DNA from: Roseburia sp.
Lineage (GTDB): Bacteria > Bacillota > Clostridia > Lachnospirales > Lachnospiraceae
NCBI GenBank assembly: GCA_023664265.1
Contig: JAMPFV010000006.1
Location: 1 to 64,000, forward strand
Direction of reading: 5' to 3'
Length of the DNA stretch: 64,000 nucleotides
Part shown: in pieces, positions 7,334-16,868 of the stretch
How positions within the stretch are numbered: the first letter of the stretch is position 1
How the letters are laid out: each line of letters begins with the position of its first letter
The notes under the pieces: model-generated
Databases searched by the model: none
Seen by the model: the letters and a program-made list of their open reading frames with translations, nothing else
What the model was told of the DNA's origin: nothing
Translations under genes and position numbers: made by a program

Positions 7334-8095
7334 CTACGCCTCCGCAATCACGTCCTTCATGTCGTAGCGGCCCGCGCCCTTCCCCTTGAGGAACTTCGCT
7401 GCCTGCACCGCGCCCTTGGCAAACACCGCCTTGGAATACGCGCGGTGCGAGAAGGTCACCACCTCGTCGTTTCCCGCAAAAATCACGTCGTGGTCGCCCA
7501 CAATCGTGCCGCCTCTGACTGCGCTGATGCCGATTTCCTTCGCATCACGCCTTTTGCGCACCCCGCTTCTGTCATAGACGTACTCATATTCATTGTCAAA
7601 TTCCTCATTGATGGAATCTGCGAGCGCAAGCGCCGTGCCGCTTGGCGCGTCCACCTTGAGATTGTGGTGCTTCTCCACGATTTCAATGTCGAAGCCCGCC
7701 GGAGCGAGCACGCCTGCCGCCTCCTTCAGGATCTTGAACAGCATATTCACGCCGAGCGACATGTTCGCCGATCTGAGGACGGCGACCTTCGCCGACGCCT
7801 CCTCCACCTTGGCAAGCTGCGCCTCCGACAGCCCCGTCGTGCACAGCACGCAGGGGACGCCCCGCTCCACGCAGTACGCCAGCAGCTTATCGACCGCCGA
7901 CGCCGTGCTAAAGTCGATCACCGCGTCCGCCTCCACGTCGCAGTCCGCAATATCCGTATAGACAGGATATGTATTCCTGATATGGTCAGAAGCGTCAATG
8001 CCCGCGACAATCTCCATCTCCGCGTCCGCCGCGATAATCTGCGTAATCATCTGACCCATTTTCCCATTACAGCCGTGCATTATCACTCTTGTCAT
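7334..8095 (-). CDS. dapB: 4-hydroxy-tetrahydrodipicolinate reductase
   Basis: 253 residues. The N-terminal Rossmann motif HGCNGKMGQ (7-15) binds NAD(P)H. The C-terminal catalytic motif EKHHNLKVDAPSGTA (near 150) carries the catalytic His pair and Lys. It reduces HTPA to tetrahydrodipicolinate in lysine and diaminopimelate synthesis, and so feeds the cell wall. It follows dapA in the same operon. The start is preceded without a gap by the stop of a mini-ORF (TAAATG), with GGAGGG 11 bp upstream. Translation is likely to be coupled through the repeat array. Confidence 0.95.
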   Translation of the reverse strand: MTRVIMHGCNGKMGQMITQIIAADAEMEIVAGIDASDHIRNTYPVYTDIADCDVEADAVIDFSTASAVDKLLAYCVERGVPCVLCTTGLSEAQLAKVEEASAKVAVLRSANMSLGVNMLFKILKEAAGVLAPAGFDIEIVEKHHNLKVDAPSGTALALADSINEEFDNEYEYVYDRSGVRKRRDAKEIGISAVRGGTIVGDHDVIFAGNDEVVTFSHRAYSKAVFAKGAVQAAKFLKGKGAGRYDMKDVIAEA

Positions 8096-8122
8096 TTATC
8101 CCGATGCCCTCCGTATTCTCAT
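8096..8122 (-). CDS. Mini-ORF 3 before dapB (8 codons)
   Basis: ATG with AAGGAG 5 nt upstream; encodes MRIRRASG. Its TAA directly abuts the dapB ATG. It is a truncated version of the two preceding mini-ORFs. It probably serves translational coupling and not a peptide function. Confidence 0.5.
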   Translation of the reverse strand: MRIRRASG

Positions 8123-8163
8123 AGAAGCTCCTTCTTATATTCCGATACCCTCCGTATTCTCAT
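8119..8163 (-). CDS. Mini-ORF 2 before dapB (14 codons)
   Basis: Encodes MRIRRVSEYKKELL with AAGGAG 5 nt before its ATG. Its TGA overlaps the ATG of mini-ORF 3 as ATGA, the usual arrangement for translational reinitiation. Confidence 0.5.
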   Translation of the reverse strand: MRIRRVSEYKKELL

Positions 8164-8204
8164 AGAAGCTCCTTCTTATATTCCGATACCCTTCGTATTC
8201 TCAT
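8160..8204 (-). CDS. Mini-ORF 1 before dapB (14 codons)
   Basis: Encodes the same MRIRRVSEYKKELL as mini-ORF 2 and overlaps it by ATGA. AAGGAG lies 5 nt upstream. It is the first of three in the array, about 50 bp after the dapA stop. Confidence 0.5.
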   Translation of the reverse strand: MRIRRVSEYKKELL

Positions 8205-8253
8205 AGAAGCTCCTTCTTAGTATCAAAAGCCGAACTTTATAAAAGTTCTGACT

Positions 8254-9141
8254 TTACAAAAGCCCATAACGCTTCATCGCCTGCTCCAGCTTCGCCGCAT
8301 TGGCCTCCTCCATCTCCGTCAGCGGCCTTCTGAGCGGGCCGGCCTCCATGCCCATCAGATTCATCGCCTTCTTGACCGGTATCGGATTCACCTCGCTGAA
8401 CAGCGCGCCGATAAGCTCAATCGCCTCCAACTGTAATCTCGCGCTCTCCTCGACCTCGCCCGCAAAATACTTCGCACAGATGTCATGCGTCTGCTGCGGC
8501 GCGATATTGGACAGCACGGAGATCACGCCCTTCCCGCCCAGAGACAGGAACGGCACAATCTGGTTGTCGTTGCCGGAGTATACATCCACCTTGCCCTTGG
8601 CCAGCGCCATCAGCTTCGCGTACTGGATAAAGTTATCCGTCGCGTCCTTCACGCCCACGATATTCGGATTCTCCTCACACAGCGCGACAATCGTCTCCGG
8701 CAGGATATTGACGCCGCCGGTCCTTCCCGGGATATTGTACAGGATAATCGGAAGCTTTACCGCCTGCGCAATCATGGCAAAATGCTCCTTCAAGCCCTTC
8801 TGCGTCGCCTTATTATAGTATGGCGTCACCACCAGAAGTCCATCCGCTCCGGCCGCCTCCGCCTCCTTCGAGAGATAAATCGCCGTATCCGTGCAGTTGG
8901 AGCCGGTGCCTGCTATCACGGGAATCCTGCCCGCGACCTGCTTCACACAGAACCGGATGCACTCCAAATGCTCCTCGTGCGTCAGCGTGGACGCCTCGCC
9001 CGTCGTACCGCACACGATGATCGCGTCGGTGTTATTTGCAATCTGAAACTCAATGTTCTTTGCAAAGGACTCATAGTTTACCTCTCCGTTCGGCTTCATC
9101 GGTGTGACGATCGCCACGCCTGCCCCTGTAAAAATTGCCAT
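8254..9141 (-). CDS. dapA: 4-hydroxy-tetrahydrodipicolinate synthase
   Basis: 295 residues, the normal length. Class I aldolase TIM barrel: the pyruvate-binding GTTGEAS (about 43-49), catalytic Tyr in LYNIPGRTG (near 133), and Schiff-base Lys in VGVKDAT (near 161). It condenses pyruvate with aspartate semialdehyde as the first step to diaminopimelate and lysine. The start at 9141 was chosen because GGAGGAG lies just upstream; an in-frame ATG at 9183 overlaps the previous gene and lacks a site. It lies in an operon with dapB and hisA downstream and three small membrane-protein genes upstream. Confidence 0.95.
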   Translation of the reverse strand: MAIFTGAGVAIVTPMKPNGEVNYESFAKNIEFQIANNTDAIIVCGTTGEASTLTHEEHLECIRFCVKQVAGRIPVIAGTGSNCTDTAIYLSKEAEAAGADGLLVVTPYYNKATQKGLKEHFAMIAQAVKLPIILYNIPGRTGGVNILPETIVALCEENPNIVGVKDATDNFIQYAKLMALAKGKVDVYSGNDNQIVPFLSLGGKGVISVLSNIAPQQTHDICAKYFAGEVEESARLQLEAIELIGALFSEVNPIPVKKAMNLMGMEAGPLRRPLTEMEEANAAKLEQAMKRYGLL

Positions 9142-9179
9142 AGCTCCTCCTCCTTCTATAACCCTGTCTGTTATGACAC

Positions 9180-9902
9180 TCAATCCTTTACCTTCAAAAG
9201 CTTATCCACAAGCATAATCAACAGCGTGCCGAGCACAAGCGTGATAAGCGCGCCAATTCCGTAGCGCACCAACAGAACCATGAAGGAATGCTCCTCATTC
9301 CATTTATCGTTGATGCAGTAAAACACGCCGTCCGTGTAGACGTCGTATTCCTCACACAGCGCCCTCAGCTGCGTAAGCGCCTGCCGGTGCACCGCAGCCT
9401 TCCGCCCCACGGGAAGCGTAATCTCCTGTCCCGCTTTAATCTTTCGCGCGTCATCCGTGGACATCTGCGCCAGAATATAGGACTTATCTGGAAGCCGGAG
9501 CAGATAATACTCCGCATAATCCCCGAAAACATCCAACGCCGTCGAGCTGACTTCCGCCTTCCTGCGCGGGCCTCCCCGCCTGGACGTATTGCTGTACGCG
9601 GAAATCCAATTGTTGCGCGCACCGACGCCCGTGGACACAATGCCCGTCGGCTCGATGGTCACAAAGCTCGTCTGCCAAAGGTCATCCCAAGCCTCAAGAC
9701 TCTCAATGCGGGGAATGTCGTCCGCGGCGGGCAGTCCGATATGATCCTCCGGCAGCCCGCTCTCCGTCATAGCCAGCGTGACGGGCTCCTCCTCACCGCG
9801 CAGCATGGATTCGATGCTGAGGTTCTTTACCACAAGAACAGCGACAACCAACGCGGCGATAACCGATACAAATTCCAAAAATTTCGCTAACTTACTCTTC
9901 AT
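9180..9902 (-). CDS. Two-helix membrane protein with large extracytoplasmic domain
   Basis: 240 residues, family not recognised. The N-terminal helix spans about 10-28, an extracytoplasmic domain about 30-205, and a C-terminal helix about 210-233. The outer domain contains a conserved-looking mixed region (ALDVFGDYAEYYLLRLPDKSYILAQMS) that could bind a ligand or partner. It is the third of three tightly linked genes (7 bp after the previous one) and ends 38 bp before the dapA start. The topology is seen; the function is unknown. Confidence 0.8.
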   Translation of the reverse strand: MKSKLAKFLEFVSVIAALVVAVLVVKNLSIESMLRGEEEPVTLAMTESGLPEDHIGLPAADDIPRIESLEAWDDLWQTSFVTIEPTGIVSTGVGARNNWISAYSNTSRRGGPRRKAEVSSTALDVFGDYAEYYLLRLPDKSYILAQMSTDDARKIKAGQEITLPVGRKAAVHRQALTQLRALCEEYDVYTDGVFYCINDKWNEEHSFMVLLVRYGIGALITLVLGTLLIMLVDKLLKVKD

Positions 9903-9909
9903 GGTCTCT

Positions 9910-10365
9910 TCAATTCCTTTGTCCGATGTTCATATTTTCCCATTGCTCCAACAGAGGACGGAACTCCTCATACGCATACTCATAGCATCCCTCATGTACC
10001 TCCTTCCCGCGAACCTGCAGGAAATCCGTAATCTCCACCTGTCTGCCGCCGCACTTGGGGCAGTCGAATACCTCCACCCTGCACGCGCGCTGTCCGGTGG
10101 GAATCTGCCATGTACCGGAAATCGGCACCATATGAGTGCGAAGATAGTTCTCCGCGTCCGCGTAGCCATCCCCGAAAGAAACGGGAATCAAAAACAGGTA
10201 AGGACAGCGGGTCGTCTTCGACGCCGCCGCCTTACATTTTATGCAGGTGCTCTGTCCCCTTTTCCCCCGCAGAATATTCCGTATCAGGGTAAACAGCCAG
10301 AAGACGGCAACCGCCCCCAGCACGAGTACGATAACACCCGGTATGTAATAGAACAGTCCCTTCAT
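9910..10365 (-). CDS. Small membrane protein with Cys-pair metal-binding motifs
   Basis: 151 residues. A single N-terminal helix (about 5-25) is followed by a cytoplasmic-looking domain with CIKC (near 41-44), a Cys in TTRC, and CPKCGGRQ (near 100). These suggest one or two zinc ribbons. I do not recognise the family. It starts 2 bp after the upstream membrane-protein gene and runs 7 bp before the next, so the three are almost certainly one transcript and may form one complex. Confidence 0.78.
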   Translation of the reverse strand: MKGLFYYIPGVIVLVLGAVAVFWLFTLIRNILRGKRGQSTCIKCKAAASKTTRCPYLFLIPVSFGDGYADAENYLRTHMVPISGTWQIPTGQRACRVEVFDCPKCGGRQVEITDFLQVRGKEVHEGCYEYAYEEFRPLLEQWENMNIGQRN

Positions 10366-10367
10366 CC

Positions 10368-10958
10368 CTACGCTCCCATTGCCGCACGGCTCTTCGCCGC
10401 CTGCAACAGCTCCACGAAGGTATCCGCCTTGGACACGGCCTCCGCGCCGATACCGGACTTGAGGCTGACCATTCTGTTACTCAGCAGCGTATACATTGTG
10501 ATCTTCTTTCCGTCCAAGTAAAAGACAAAACGGACGCCGCTCATCATGGACGCAATCGTCTTGGGATTGTCGATACGGGACGCGCTGAACACCTGAATCT
10601 TCTGTGGATTGTATGCGGAGATGAAGGCAATCATTCCATTCTCCACATCAATAAAAAGCATTCCGCCCCGGCTCTTGAAAGAGCTGTTGAAATTATAGGG
10701 AAGCTCCTCGATGCGCTTCGCGGTGCGCTTCACGAAGATACTGGTAAAATCTCCCCACGCAACCGCCAGCAACAGCATAAATCCCACCATGAAAAAGATC
10801 CCGATTGCCATTCCGAGAAAAACACCCACATCAAACGAGCCGCTGCAGAGCGTTATGATAAGTGAAATGATCAACGGCAGGCCAAGGCCGATGCCCAAAA
10901 GCAGCAGGAAGAAAAAGCCTCCCACCCGTTCAATTTTTTCTGTTTCCTGATTGTTCAT
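10368..10958 (-). CDS. Membrane protein with two N-terminal helices and a PH-like soluble domain
   Basis: 196 residues. Two strongly hydrophobic helices (about 13-35 and 42-65) are followed by a soluble beta-rich domain ending in a short helix (ADTFVELLQAAKSR). The topology resembles bacterial PH-like membrane proteins, but this is only pattern similarity. The start at 10958 has AGGGGG about 12 bp upstream; an upstream in-frame ATG at 11015 does not. It is first in the cluster that leads into dapA. The 102-bp gap to the histidine kinase upstream may hold a promoter, not resolved by eye. Confidence 0.75.
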   Translation of the reverse strand: MNNQETEKIERVGGFFFLLLLGIGLGLPLIISLIITLCSGSFDVGVFLGMAIGIFFMVGFMLLLAVAWGDFTSIFVKRTAKRIEELPYNFNSSFKSRGGMLFIDVENGMIAFISAYNPQKIQVFSASRIDNPKTIASMMSGVRFVFYLDGKKITMYTLLSNRMVSLKSGIGAEAVSKADTFVELLQAAKSRAAMGA

Positions 10959-11060
10959 AACTGTTGAAATCCCCCTGTTCTTATGTAGTGTGCAATCGAT
11001 CCGCACCACTGACATTATAACATTAAGGGGCGCACTTTACAACAGCTTTGTGCATCATCC

Positions 11061-13625
11061 TCACGCCCCGGCTCTCAGAGCGGGACGCATATGCCTTCGC
11101 ATCAGCTCAACCACCCGATCGACGTCAATCGGCTTGGAGGTATGGGCGTTCATACCGCTTTGAATGCATCTTTCCACGTCGTCCGCAAAGCTGTCCGCAC
11201 TCATGGCGATGATCGGAATGCTCTCCGCATCCTCTCTGTCCAGCGCGCGTATCGCCGCCGCGGCCTCCAAGCCGTTCATAAGAGGCATTCGGATATCCAT
11301 CAGTATCGCGCGATAATACCCGACCGCGGATTCGGAGAATTTGTCCACGCATACCTTCCCGTTCTCAGCGTGCTCCGGCTGCAGTCCGACCTCCGACAGC
11401 AAATCCTCCGCGATTTCCCAGTTCAGGTCGATATCCTCCGCCACCAGAACGCGCTCGCCGTTGAATCTGAATTCCTCCGGCTCCTCCGGAGCGCCCGCCG
11501 CCTCCTTGAATTTGTTCAGATTATAGTACAGCGTCGATTGGAACAGCGGCTTGACGATAAAGGCGTCTATTCCCGCCTGCCGCGCCCGCTCCTCCACGTC
11601 GCTGTTGTCGGACGCGGAAATCATCAGAATATGCGGAGCATTTCCGTATCTTCTCCGGATTTCCCGCGTCACCTCAATGCCGTCCATATGCGGAAGCCGC
11701 CAGTCAATCAGAATGATCTCATAATCACTGCCCTTTTGATGCTGCTCCTCCAGCATTTCCAAGGCCGCCTTCCCGTCAAGCGCCCACTGCGCCTCGATTC
11801 CGATAGACTTGAGCGTCGCAAGCGTACAATCGCAGAAAACCTCGTCGTCATCAATGACCAGCGTCCGCCACGGCGGGATTTCCATATCCTGCTCCGGCAG
11901 CAGTGCCTTCTCCATATCCAAAATCACATGAAATTCGCTGCCCTTTCCCTGCTCGCTTTCCACCTCGATCGTGCCGCCCATCGCGTCCACGATATACTTG
12001 GTGATGCTCATTCCCAGACCTGCGCCCTGCGTCTTTTGGACGCGCGCGTCGTCCTCGCGTGCAAAGGCCTCAAAGATTTTGGCCTTAAATTCGGGACTGA
12101 TGCCGATACCGTTGTCCGTAACCCGCAAATGCACACGCACATAAGAATCATTTTCACCCGCAGTCTGGTACAGCTCCAGCTGTATCTTGCCGCCCCCGGG
12201 CGTGAACTTGACCGCGTTTCCCAACAGATTCGTCAAAATCTGACTCAGCCGCACGCTGTCCCCCCATACGCTCTCCGACAGAATATCGTGGATATGAAGG
12301 TCGAGCCGCTGATTCTTGGCTCTGGTCTGCTGTATTATCACATTCACCACATTCTGCACCAAATCCGGCAGGGCAACCTGCTCCGCGTTCAGAATCATCT
12401 TGCCGCTCTCAATCTTGCCCATATCCAGCACATCATTGATCAGTCCGAGCAGATGCTTCCCCGACGCGGAAATCTTCTGCAGGCATTCCTGCACCTTCCT
12501 GGGATTGCCGATGTTGGCGCCGGCAATCTCCACCATGCCCAGAATGCCGTTCATCGGCGTCCGGATATCATGGCTCATGTTCGAGAGGAACTCGCTCTTG
12601 GCTTTGTTGGCGCGCTCGGCCATGCGCCGCGCCTCATTGACCTCCTGTATCTGTCTGTGGGTCATGTAAAAATAAATCGCAAATATTATCAGGAACAAAA
12701 ATATGATCAAAACAGCATTCTTGAAAGCCATCGAGGCCCACTCCCTGCCAAAGCCGTCAATCACCGCATCCAACTCATTGTAAGGCATGGAGAGAAGCAG
12801 ATACCACTCCGAATGGGGCAGACTGCGGCAATAGAGCTGATGCCGCTCCTGCAGCAGATTCAGCTCCCCCGTATAGTCCATGCCCTCCGTCATGGCAGTC
12901 TTCAACCCTCCGATATACTCGGCCAGCGCCTGTTCCTCCTGCGGATTTTCTTCCGTATTGTAGCGCCGCCCAATCTCATCGTAATAATTGTATTCGTTTT
13001 CTCCGTCATTCTCCGAGATAATGATGCCGTCCTTGCGAATAATATGATAGATCAACGACTCCGGCAGCTCCTCGGAAAGGATATCCGAGATGTATGTGGC
13101 AGGGAAGCCGGCTATCAGTGAAATCGTTTTCCGCCCGTCCGGCATCGTATACTCCATCGGCACGCTCATCAGAATCACATGGTCGTTCACAATGTCGCTG
13201 CCGATTACCATCCGCTCCTCGCCGCCGTTGACCGCCCGCATAAAGCTCTCCGCGTCGATTACCGAAATTTTCTCGCCGTACAGGTGCTCAAAGCTGCCGT
13301 CCTCCATGCAAAAGGCCAGTCTGTCAAAGCCTCTTGCCCTCGCGTTGGCGGAGAGCAGCATGCTTGCATCCTCGTATCTGTCCGAGAATCCGGATACCAT
13401 ATCATAAACAAGGGCTTCTACCTGAGAGAGCCGAAGCTCCATAATGGTTCCGAAATGCTGCGTAATCTGCTCGCTCATTCCGGCCATATAGATTTCTCCG
13501 ACCTCGTTGATCGTTCTCGCGCTCTTTTCGTTCATCTCTCTGACCTGAAACGAAAAGATGCCGATACATAATAGAATCATAAGAATAAAGCTTATAACCA
13601 AGAACCGTATTGTTTTGTTTTTCAT
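11061..13625 (-). CDS. Hybrid sensor histidine kinase with two receiver domains
   Basis: 854 residues. Order: N-terminal helix (about 7-26), extracytoplasmic Cache-like sensor (about 30-300), second helix (about 305-325), HisKA with the phospho-accepting His in [11 protein letters not shown], HATPase ([15 protein letters not shown]), then two receivers. Receiver 1 has IDDDE and phospho-Asp in LIDWRLP; receiver 2 has AEDID and phospho-Asp in LMDIRMP with a final Lys in TSKP. No HPt or DNA-binding domain is present, so phosphorylation must be relayed elsewhere. The start at 13625 has GGGGAGG 8 bp upstream. The neighbouring GGDEF-EAL gene suggests a link to c-di-GMP control, which is inference. 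Confidence 0.92.
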   Translation of the reverse strand: MKNKTIRFLVISFILMILLCIGIFSFQVREMNEKSARTINEVGEIYMAGMSEQITQHFGTIMELRLSQVEALVYDMVSGFSDRYEDASMLLSANARARGFDRLAFCMEDGSFEHLYGEKISVIDAESFMRAVNGGEERMVIGSDIVNDHVILMSVPMEYTMPDGRKTISLIAGFPATYISDILSEELPESLIYHIIRKDGIIISENDGENEYNYYDEIGRRYNTEENPQEEQALAEYIGGLKTAMTEGMDYTGELNLLQERHQLYCRSLPHSEWYLLLSMPYNELDAVIDGFGREWASMAFKNAVLIIFLFLIIFAIYFYMTHRQIQEVNEARRMAERANKAKSEFLSNMSHDIRTPMNGILGMVEIAGANIGNPRKVQECLQKISASGKHLLGLINDVLDMGKIESGKMILNAEQVALPDLVQNVVNVIIQQTRAKNQRLDLHIHDILSESVWGDSVRLSQILTNLLGNAVKFTPGGGKIQLELYQTAGENDSYVRVHLRVTDNGIGISPEFKAKIFEAFAREDDARVQKTQGAGLGMSITKYIVDAMGGTIEVESEQGKGSEFHVILDMEKALLPEQDMEIPPWRTLVIDDDEVFCDCTLATLKSIGIEAQWALDGKAALEMLEEQHQKGSDYEIILIDWRLPHMDGIEVTREIRRRYGNAPHILMISASDNSDVEERARQAGIDAFIVKPLFQSTLYYNLNKFKEAAGAPEEPEEFRFNGERVLVAEDIDLNWEIAEDLLSEVGLQPEHAENGKVCVDKFSESAVGYYRAILMDIRMPLMNGLEAAAAIRALDREDAESIPIIAMSADSFADDVERCIQSGMNAHTSKPIDVDRVVELMRRHMRPALRAGA

Positions 13626-13724
13626 AACAAAACCTCCCCTCAATACAACTGTCGAACCTGTAAGCCAACACACTCGATAGGACAAGGACAATGGTGTATT
13701 GGGAAGTAATTGCTTATTGCTTAT

Positions 13725-13753
13725 ATTATATCAATTATTTTTATACATTTCAA
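13725..13753 (-). promoter_or_regulatory. SigA promoter of the hybrid histidine kinase gene
   Basis: Minus strand: -35 TTGAAA (13748-13753), 17 bp, -10 TATAAT (13725-13730). It lies about 100 bp before the start codon and 8 bp downstream of a perfect hairpin. Confidence 0.75.
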
Positions 13754-13761
13754 TTGTTTTA

Positions 13762-13808
13762 ACGGATTCCCCCAAAAAGATTCTAAGAATCTTTTTGGGG
13801 GAATCCGT
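13762..13808. repeat. Perfect 22-bp inverted repeat with TAA loop
   Basis: Arms 13762-13783 and 13787-13808 are exactly complementary, with a 3-nt loop. The arm reads ACGGATTCCCCC then AAAAAGATTC. It lies between the GGDEF-EAL stop and the kinase promoter. It lacks a following T run on either strand, so it is not a standard terminator. Confidence 0.9.
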
Positions 13809-13823
13809 CAATTCCTTTTCCAT

Positions 13824-13861
13824 CCGGACAGCCTGGACTTACAGATGTCAAGACTGTCCGG
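13824..13861. repeat. 8-bp inverted repeat after the GGDEF-EAL gene
   Basis: CCGGACAG (13824-13831) pairs with CTGTCCGG (13854-13861) across a 22-nt loop, directly after the stop codon. Together with the longer hairpin it may end the transcript. Confidence 0.5.
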
Positions 13862-13874
13862 ACGCTTATCCGAT

Positions 13875-16850
13875 TTATCCGGCCGCCTGCAAAGCCCTGA
13901 TGACCGCAAGCGCCTCCTCGCTGATAGGCGCAGGCGTATGCTCCGGCTTCGCCAGATAATCGCCTTGGACAAAATCCGCGCCAAGCGCAAGCACCGTCTC
14001 CAGCTCCGCCGCGTTCTCCACGCCCACCGCAATGACCTGCATCTCCCGTCCGTGCGCGTACGCCACAAGATTCCGGATTACCTGCTGCTTATTGGTATCC
14101 TTATCGACCTCACGCACAATCGTGCTGTCCACCTTGACAAATCTCGGGTTCAGCTCCCGCAAGTTCATCTCCGTGCCGTGTCCGCTGCCATAATTGTCCA
14201 GCGCGAACATCCCCGAGAAATTCTCTATGCTGCGCTTACGCTGCACTTTCTCCATATCCAGATGCTCTGCCTCTGTGATCTCTATCACAATCCGCTCCTG
14301 AAGCGCGTGATACAGCTCATGGTAAACCTGCTGCTCCTCGTCGGTCATGCACTCGTCGGCAATGGAGTTGATAAACAGTAACGCCTTCTGCGGCACGGCG
14401 CCGTCCTCCAAGAGCTGCCTATAGCACTCCGTCGCGCGAAAGAGCGTAATGTACTCGACGTCATGCATACGCCCCTCCTCCCTTGCGAGCGTGAGCACGG
14501 TCTCCGGCATCTGCAAAGTCGGCAAATCCGAACGCATCAGCGCCTCATACGCAAAGAGCGCGCCCTCGCGTCCCGTAAAAATCGGCTGGAAGCAGTAGTT
14601 TACATCCCGTGCCTCCAACAGTTTATGCAGCTCCAGTCTGCTCTGGTTCTGAAGCTGCTGCTGCCGGTAGAGCTTCATGTCAAATTCCTTATATGCTCCC
14701 TTTTTGGACTGCTTTACCTGATACATGGCAAAATCCGCGAACTTCATCAGGCCCGAGAGCTCCTCGCAGTCCCCGGGATACCATGCAATGCCGCCCGAGG
14801 CGGAAAGCCCCATGTTCTCGCCGTTTGGCAGGACAAACTCCACCTCCCGTATCGCCTTGTAGAGCGCCGCCACGCGCTCCCGTATCGCCTCAACGCTGTC
14901 ATATCCGTAGAAGAACAGGATAAACTCGTCTCCGCCCATCCGCGCGCACAGCGTATTCTCCGGCGTGTTCTCCACAAAGCATTTCCCCGCCGTCTGGATA
15001 TACAGATCGCCGAACTTATGCCCGAATCTGTCGTTGGTGGACTTGAGGTTATCGAGGTCTATCATCAAAAGCCCTGCGCGCTTCAACACCTCCGGCTTCA
15101 GGAACAGCTTGCCGGCCTCCCGCTTGAAGCCTCTTCTCGCATACAGCTTGGTCAGCGCGTCGCTGTCGCGCTCCTGCTCTATCTGCTGCTTCTCCAGCGT
15201 GGACACCGTGACGTCCTCTATCAGACCCACCTGCCTGCCGTCCTTATTCTGCTGCTCGGAGCGCATATATCGTATACTGCCATCCGGCTGCGGCACACTG
15301 TAGACCGTGCTGCCGTCCTCCGCGTCAAAGTGCTCCAGCGACTCGTGGATCCTGCGCTGAAGCTCCAGAAATTCCCCCATGGTCATTCTGTCGATGTCAA
15401 CCCCCGTGACGCCGAGCAGCGGGAAATAATTGTGCGTCACATAGACGTTGTCCGTCTCCTCCTGAAGCTCATAGCCGGCAAGCTCCACGCTCGCCATGTC
15501 CATAATGCTCAGGAAGCGGGTGGAGGACTCCACGACCTCCCGCCCCAGACGGGAAATCGAGTCCGCGAAACGGTCAATCTCGCGGATTCCCGTGGCCGAG
15601 AGCACCGGTATGTTATTGCCCTGCTGCTGCGCTTTCGCGACCTCCTCCGAGAGCCGCATGATGGGCTTGGAAAGCCTGTAGCTCGCGAACAGGATCCCCA
15701 CAAAGCCGACGATGAAGGTCAGAACCGCCGCAAAAAATAACACCTGTTGTATCTGCCTTGAAAAGGCAAACAGATCCTCCTGTGAGGAGATCCCCACCAG
15801 GTACCATTTGTCCGCGTCAAAGGGCGCGTTGTTGCTGTACACCACCAGACGCTTCGCCGCCCCGTAATACGCTCCGTCCGCGTCCTGCGCGCTGCTGCCG
15901 TCCTCCCGGAGAACAAAGCCAAGCTCCCCGGCGGTCTGCGCACTCATAACATTGCTTGAAACCACTACCGGTGTCAGCGCTCCGGCCTCCCCGGAGGACA
16001 CCGCCAGCATATAGGAGCCCTGCCGGTTGTCCACAAGCTCCGAATCCGGCAGAAGGGACTCCACATAATCCGTCAAAAGCTCTACTCCCAGCACGCCGTA
16101 CACGGTGCCGTCGTCCAAAATCAGCGGAACGGAATAAGAAACAGCCGTGCGGTTATCGCCCTCCAGACGATACGGCTGCGTCGTCCAATACCCGTATTCC
16201 TTTTCCTTCAGGCCGCGATCGTCCATGCACGCCGTCTGATAAGGCTTACTGAAAAACGCCTGCTCCACGCTGTCCTGCATGGAAAAGCCCGGCTTCCACC
16301 CGGAGTCCGTGGCAATATAGCCCGCCCGGACCACCTCGACGGGAGCGCGCTCCCACAGCAAATCCGCATTCCGCTCCGAGGAGGCCGCCGTGGGATCCAA
16401 ATCCCGGAGATATATTCCCTGCAACGCCTCAGACGCGCCGGCCTCCGCAGACCCGCGCGTGTTGAAGATTACAAAAATACCCGATATTTTCTTGTTGTAC
16501 ATGGTGTCAATCAGCTCGGGACTGATGTCCTTGAGCAGCCCGATACAGCCGGCGCTGTTCTCATTCAAGTCCTCCAGCCTCAGCGTGCCCGCATCCAACC
16601 GCTCCTGCACCGTCGCGTCAAGCTCCTCCGAAAGCATCTCCAGATTGGACCAGTTGCCAATCATCTCGTTTAACAGATAGCTGCCCCGGTTCTCTGTCTG
16701 TTGGGCGAGCATATCCGTGGCGTTTTCGTTCAGCTGCCTTATGACGCCGCCGACCACGATCGCGCCCAGCATAAACAGCATCTCCAACGCAAGCACACTC
16801 AGAAGCGGTATCAGTATCTCCCGGAAAATTGTCCTTTCCTTCTTTTTCAC
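13875..16850 (-). CDS. Membrane sensor GGDEF-EAL protein (c-di-GMP turnover)
   Basis: 991 residues, GTG start with GGGAGG 10 bp upstream. Order: helix (about 12-36), extracytoplasmic Cache-like sensor (about 40-365), helix (about 375-395), HAMP-like linker, PAS-like region (about 455-560), GGDEF (RMGGDEF near 640) and EAL (YEALMR near 766). The GGDEF motif is intact and I see no RxxD inhibition site. In the EAL domain the metal pair normally DD reads DN (LDNYGSG); the KVD, GVEN and VQGDY motifs are kept. It may be a cyclase with a weakened phosphodiesterase. The upstream solute-binding lipoprotein, 18 bp away, is a likely sensory partner. Confidence 0.93.
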   Translation of the reverse strand: MKKKERTIFREILIPLLSVLALEMLFMLGAIVVGGVIRQLNENATDMLAQQTENRGSYLLNEMIGNWSNLEMLSEELDATVQERLDAGTLRLEDLNENSAGCIGLLKDISPELIDTMYNKKISGIFVIFNTRGSAEAGASEALQGIYLRDLDPTAASSERNADLLWERAPVEVVRAGYIATDSGWKPGFSMQDSVEQAFFSKPYQTACMDDRGLKEKEYGYWTTQPYRLEGDNRTAVSYSVPLILDDGTVYGVLGVELLTDYVESLLPDSELVDNRQGSYMLAVSSGEAGALTPVVVSSNVMSAQTAGELGFVLREDGSSAQDADGAYYGAAKRLVVYSNNAPFDADKWYLVGISSQEDLFAFSRQIQQVLFFAAVLTFIVGFVGILFASYRLSKPIMRLSEEVAKAQQQGNNIPVLSATGIREIDRFADSISRLGREVVESSTRFLSIMDMASVELAGYELQEETDNVYVTHNYFPLLGVTGVDIDRMTMGEFLELQRRIHESLEHFDAEDGSTVYSVPQPDGSIRYMRSEQQNKDGRQVGLIEDVTVSTLEKQQIEQERDSDALTKLYARRGFKREAGKLFLKPEVLKRAGLLMIDLDNLKSTNDRFGHKFGDLYIQTAGKCFVENTPENTLCARMGGDEFILFFYGYDSVEAIRERVAALYKAIREVEFVLPNGENMGLSASGGIAWYPGDCEELSGLMKFADFAMYQVKQSKKGAYKEFDMKLYRQQQLQNQSRLELHKLLEARDVNYCFQPIFTGREGALFAYEALMRSDLPTLQMPETVLTLAREEGRMHDVEYITLFRATECYRQLLEDGAVPQKALLFINSIADECMTDEEQQVYHELYHALQERIVIEITEAEHLDMEKVQRKRSIENFSGMFALDNYGSGHGTEMNLRELNPRFVKVDSTIVREVDKDTNKQQVIRNLVAYAHGREMQVIAVGVENAAELETVLALGADFVQGDYLAKPEHTPAPISEEALAVIRALQAAG

Positions 16851-16868
16851 AGCCTCTCTGCCTCCCGC

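Larger units (their letters stand above)
8101..8219 (-). repeat. 41-bp direct tandem repeat, 2.9 copies, between dapA and dapB
   Basis: Units at 8101-8141, 8142-8182 and 8183-8219 differ at only a few positions. On the minus strand each unit holds AAGGAG, a 5-nt gap, ATG, and a second purine-rich GGAGGG/GAAGGG. The 41-nt period equals a 45-nt ORF minus a 4-nt ATGA overlap. Confidence 0.95.

Noticed and set aside
8101..8219. Tandem repeats considered as a CRISPR array
   Set aside because: Units are contiguous with no variable spacers, and no cas gene is present.
11091..13121. Long plus-strand frame (676 codons) opposite the hybrid kinase
   Set aside because: It is the complement of a gene with clear domains; the composition is Arg/His/Leu-rich as expected for a shadow frame, and it has no plausible start signal.
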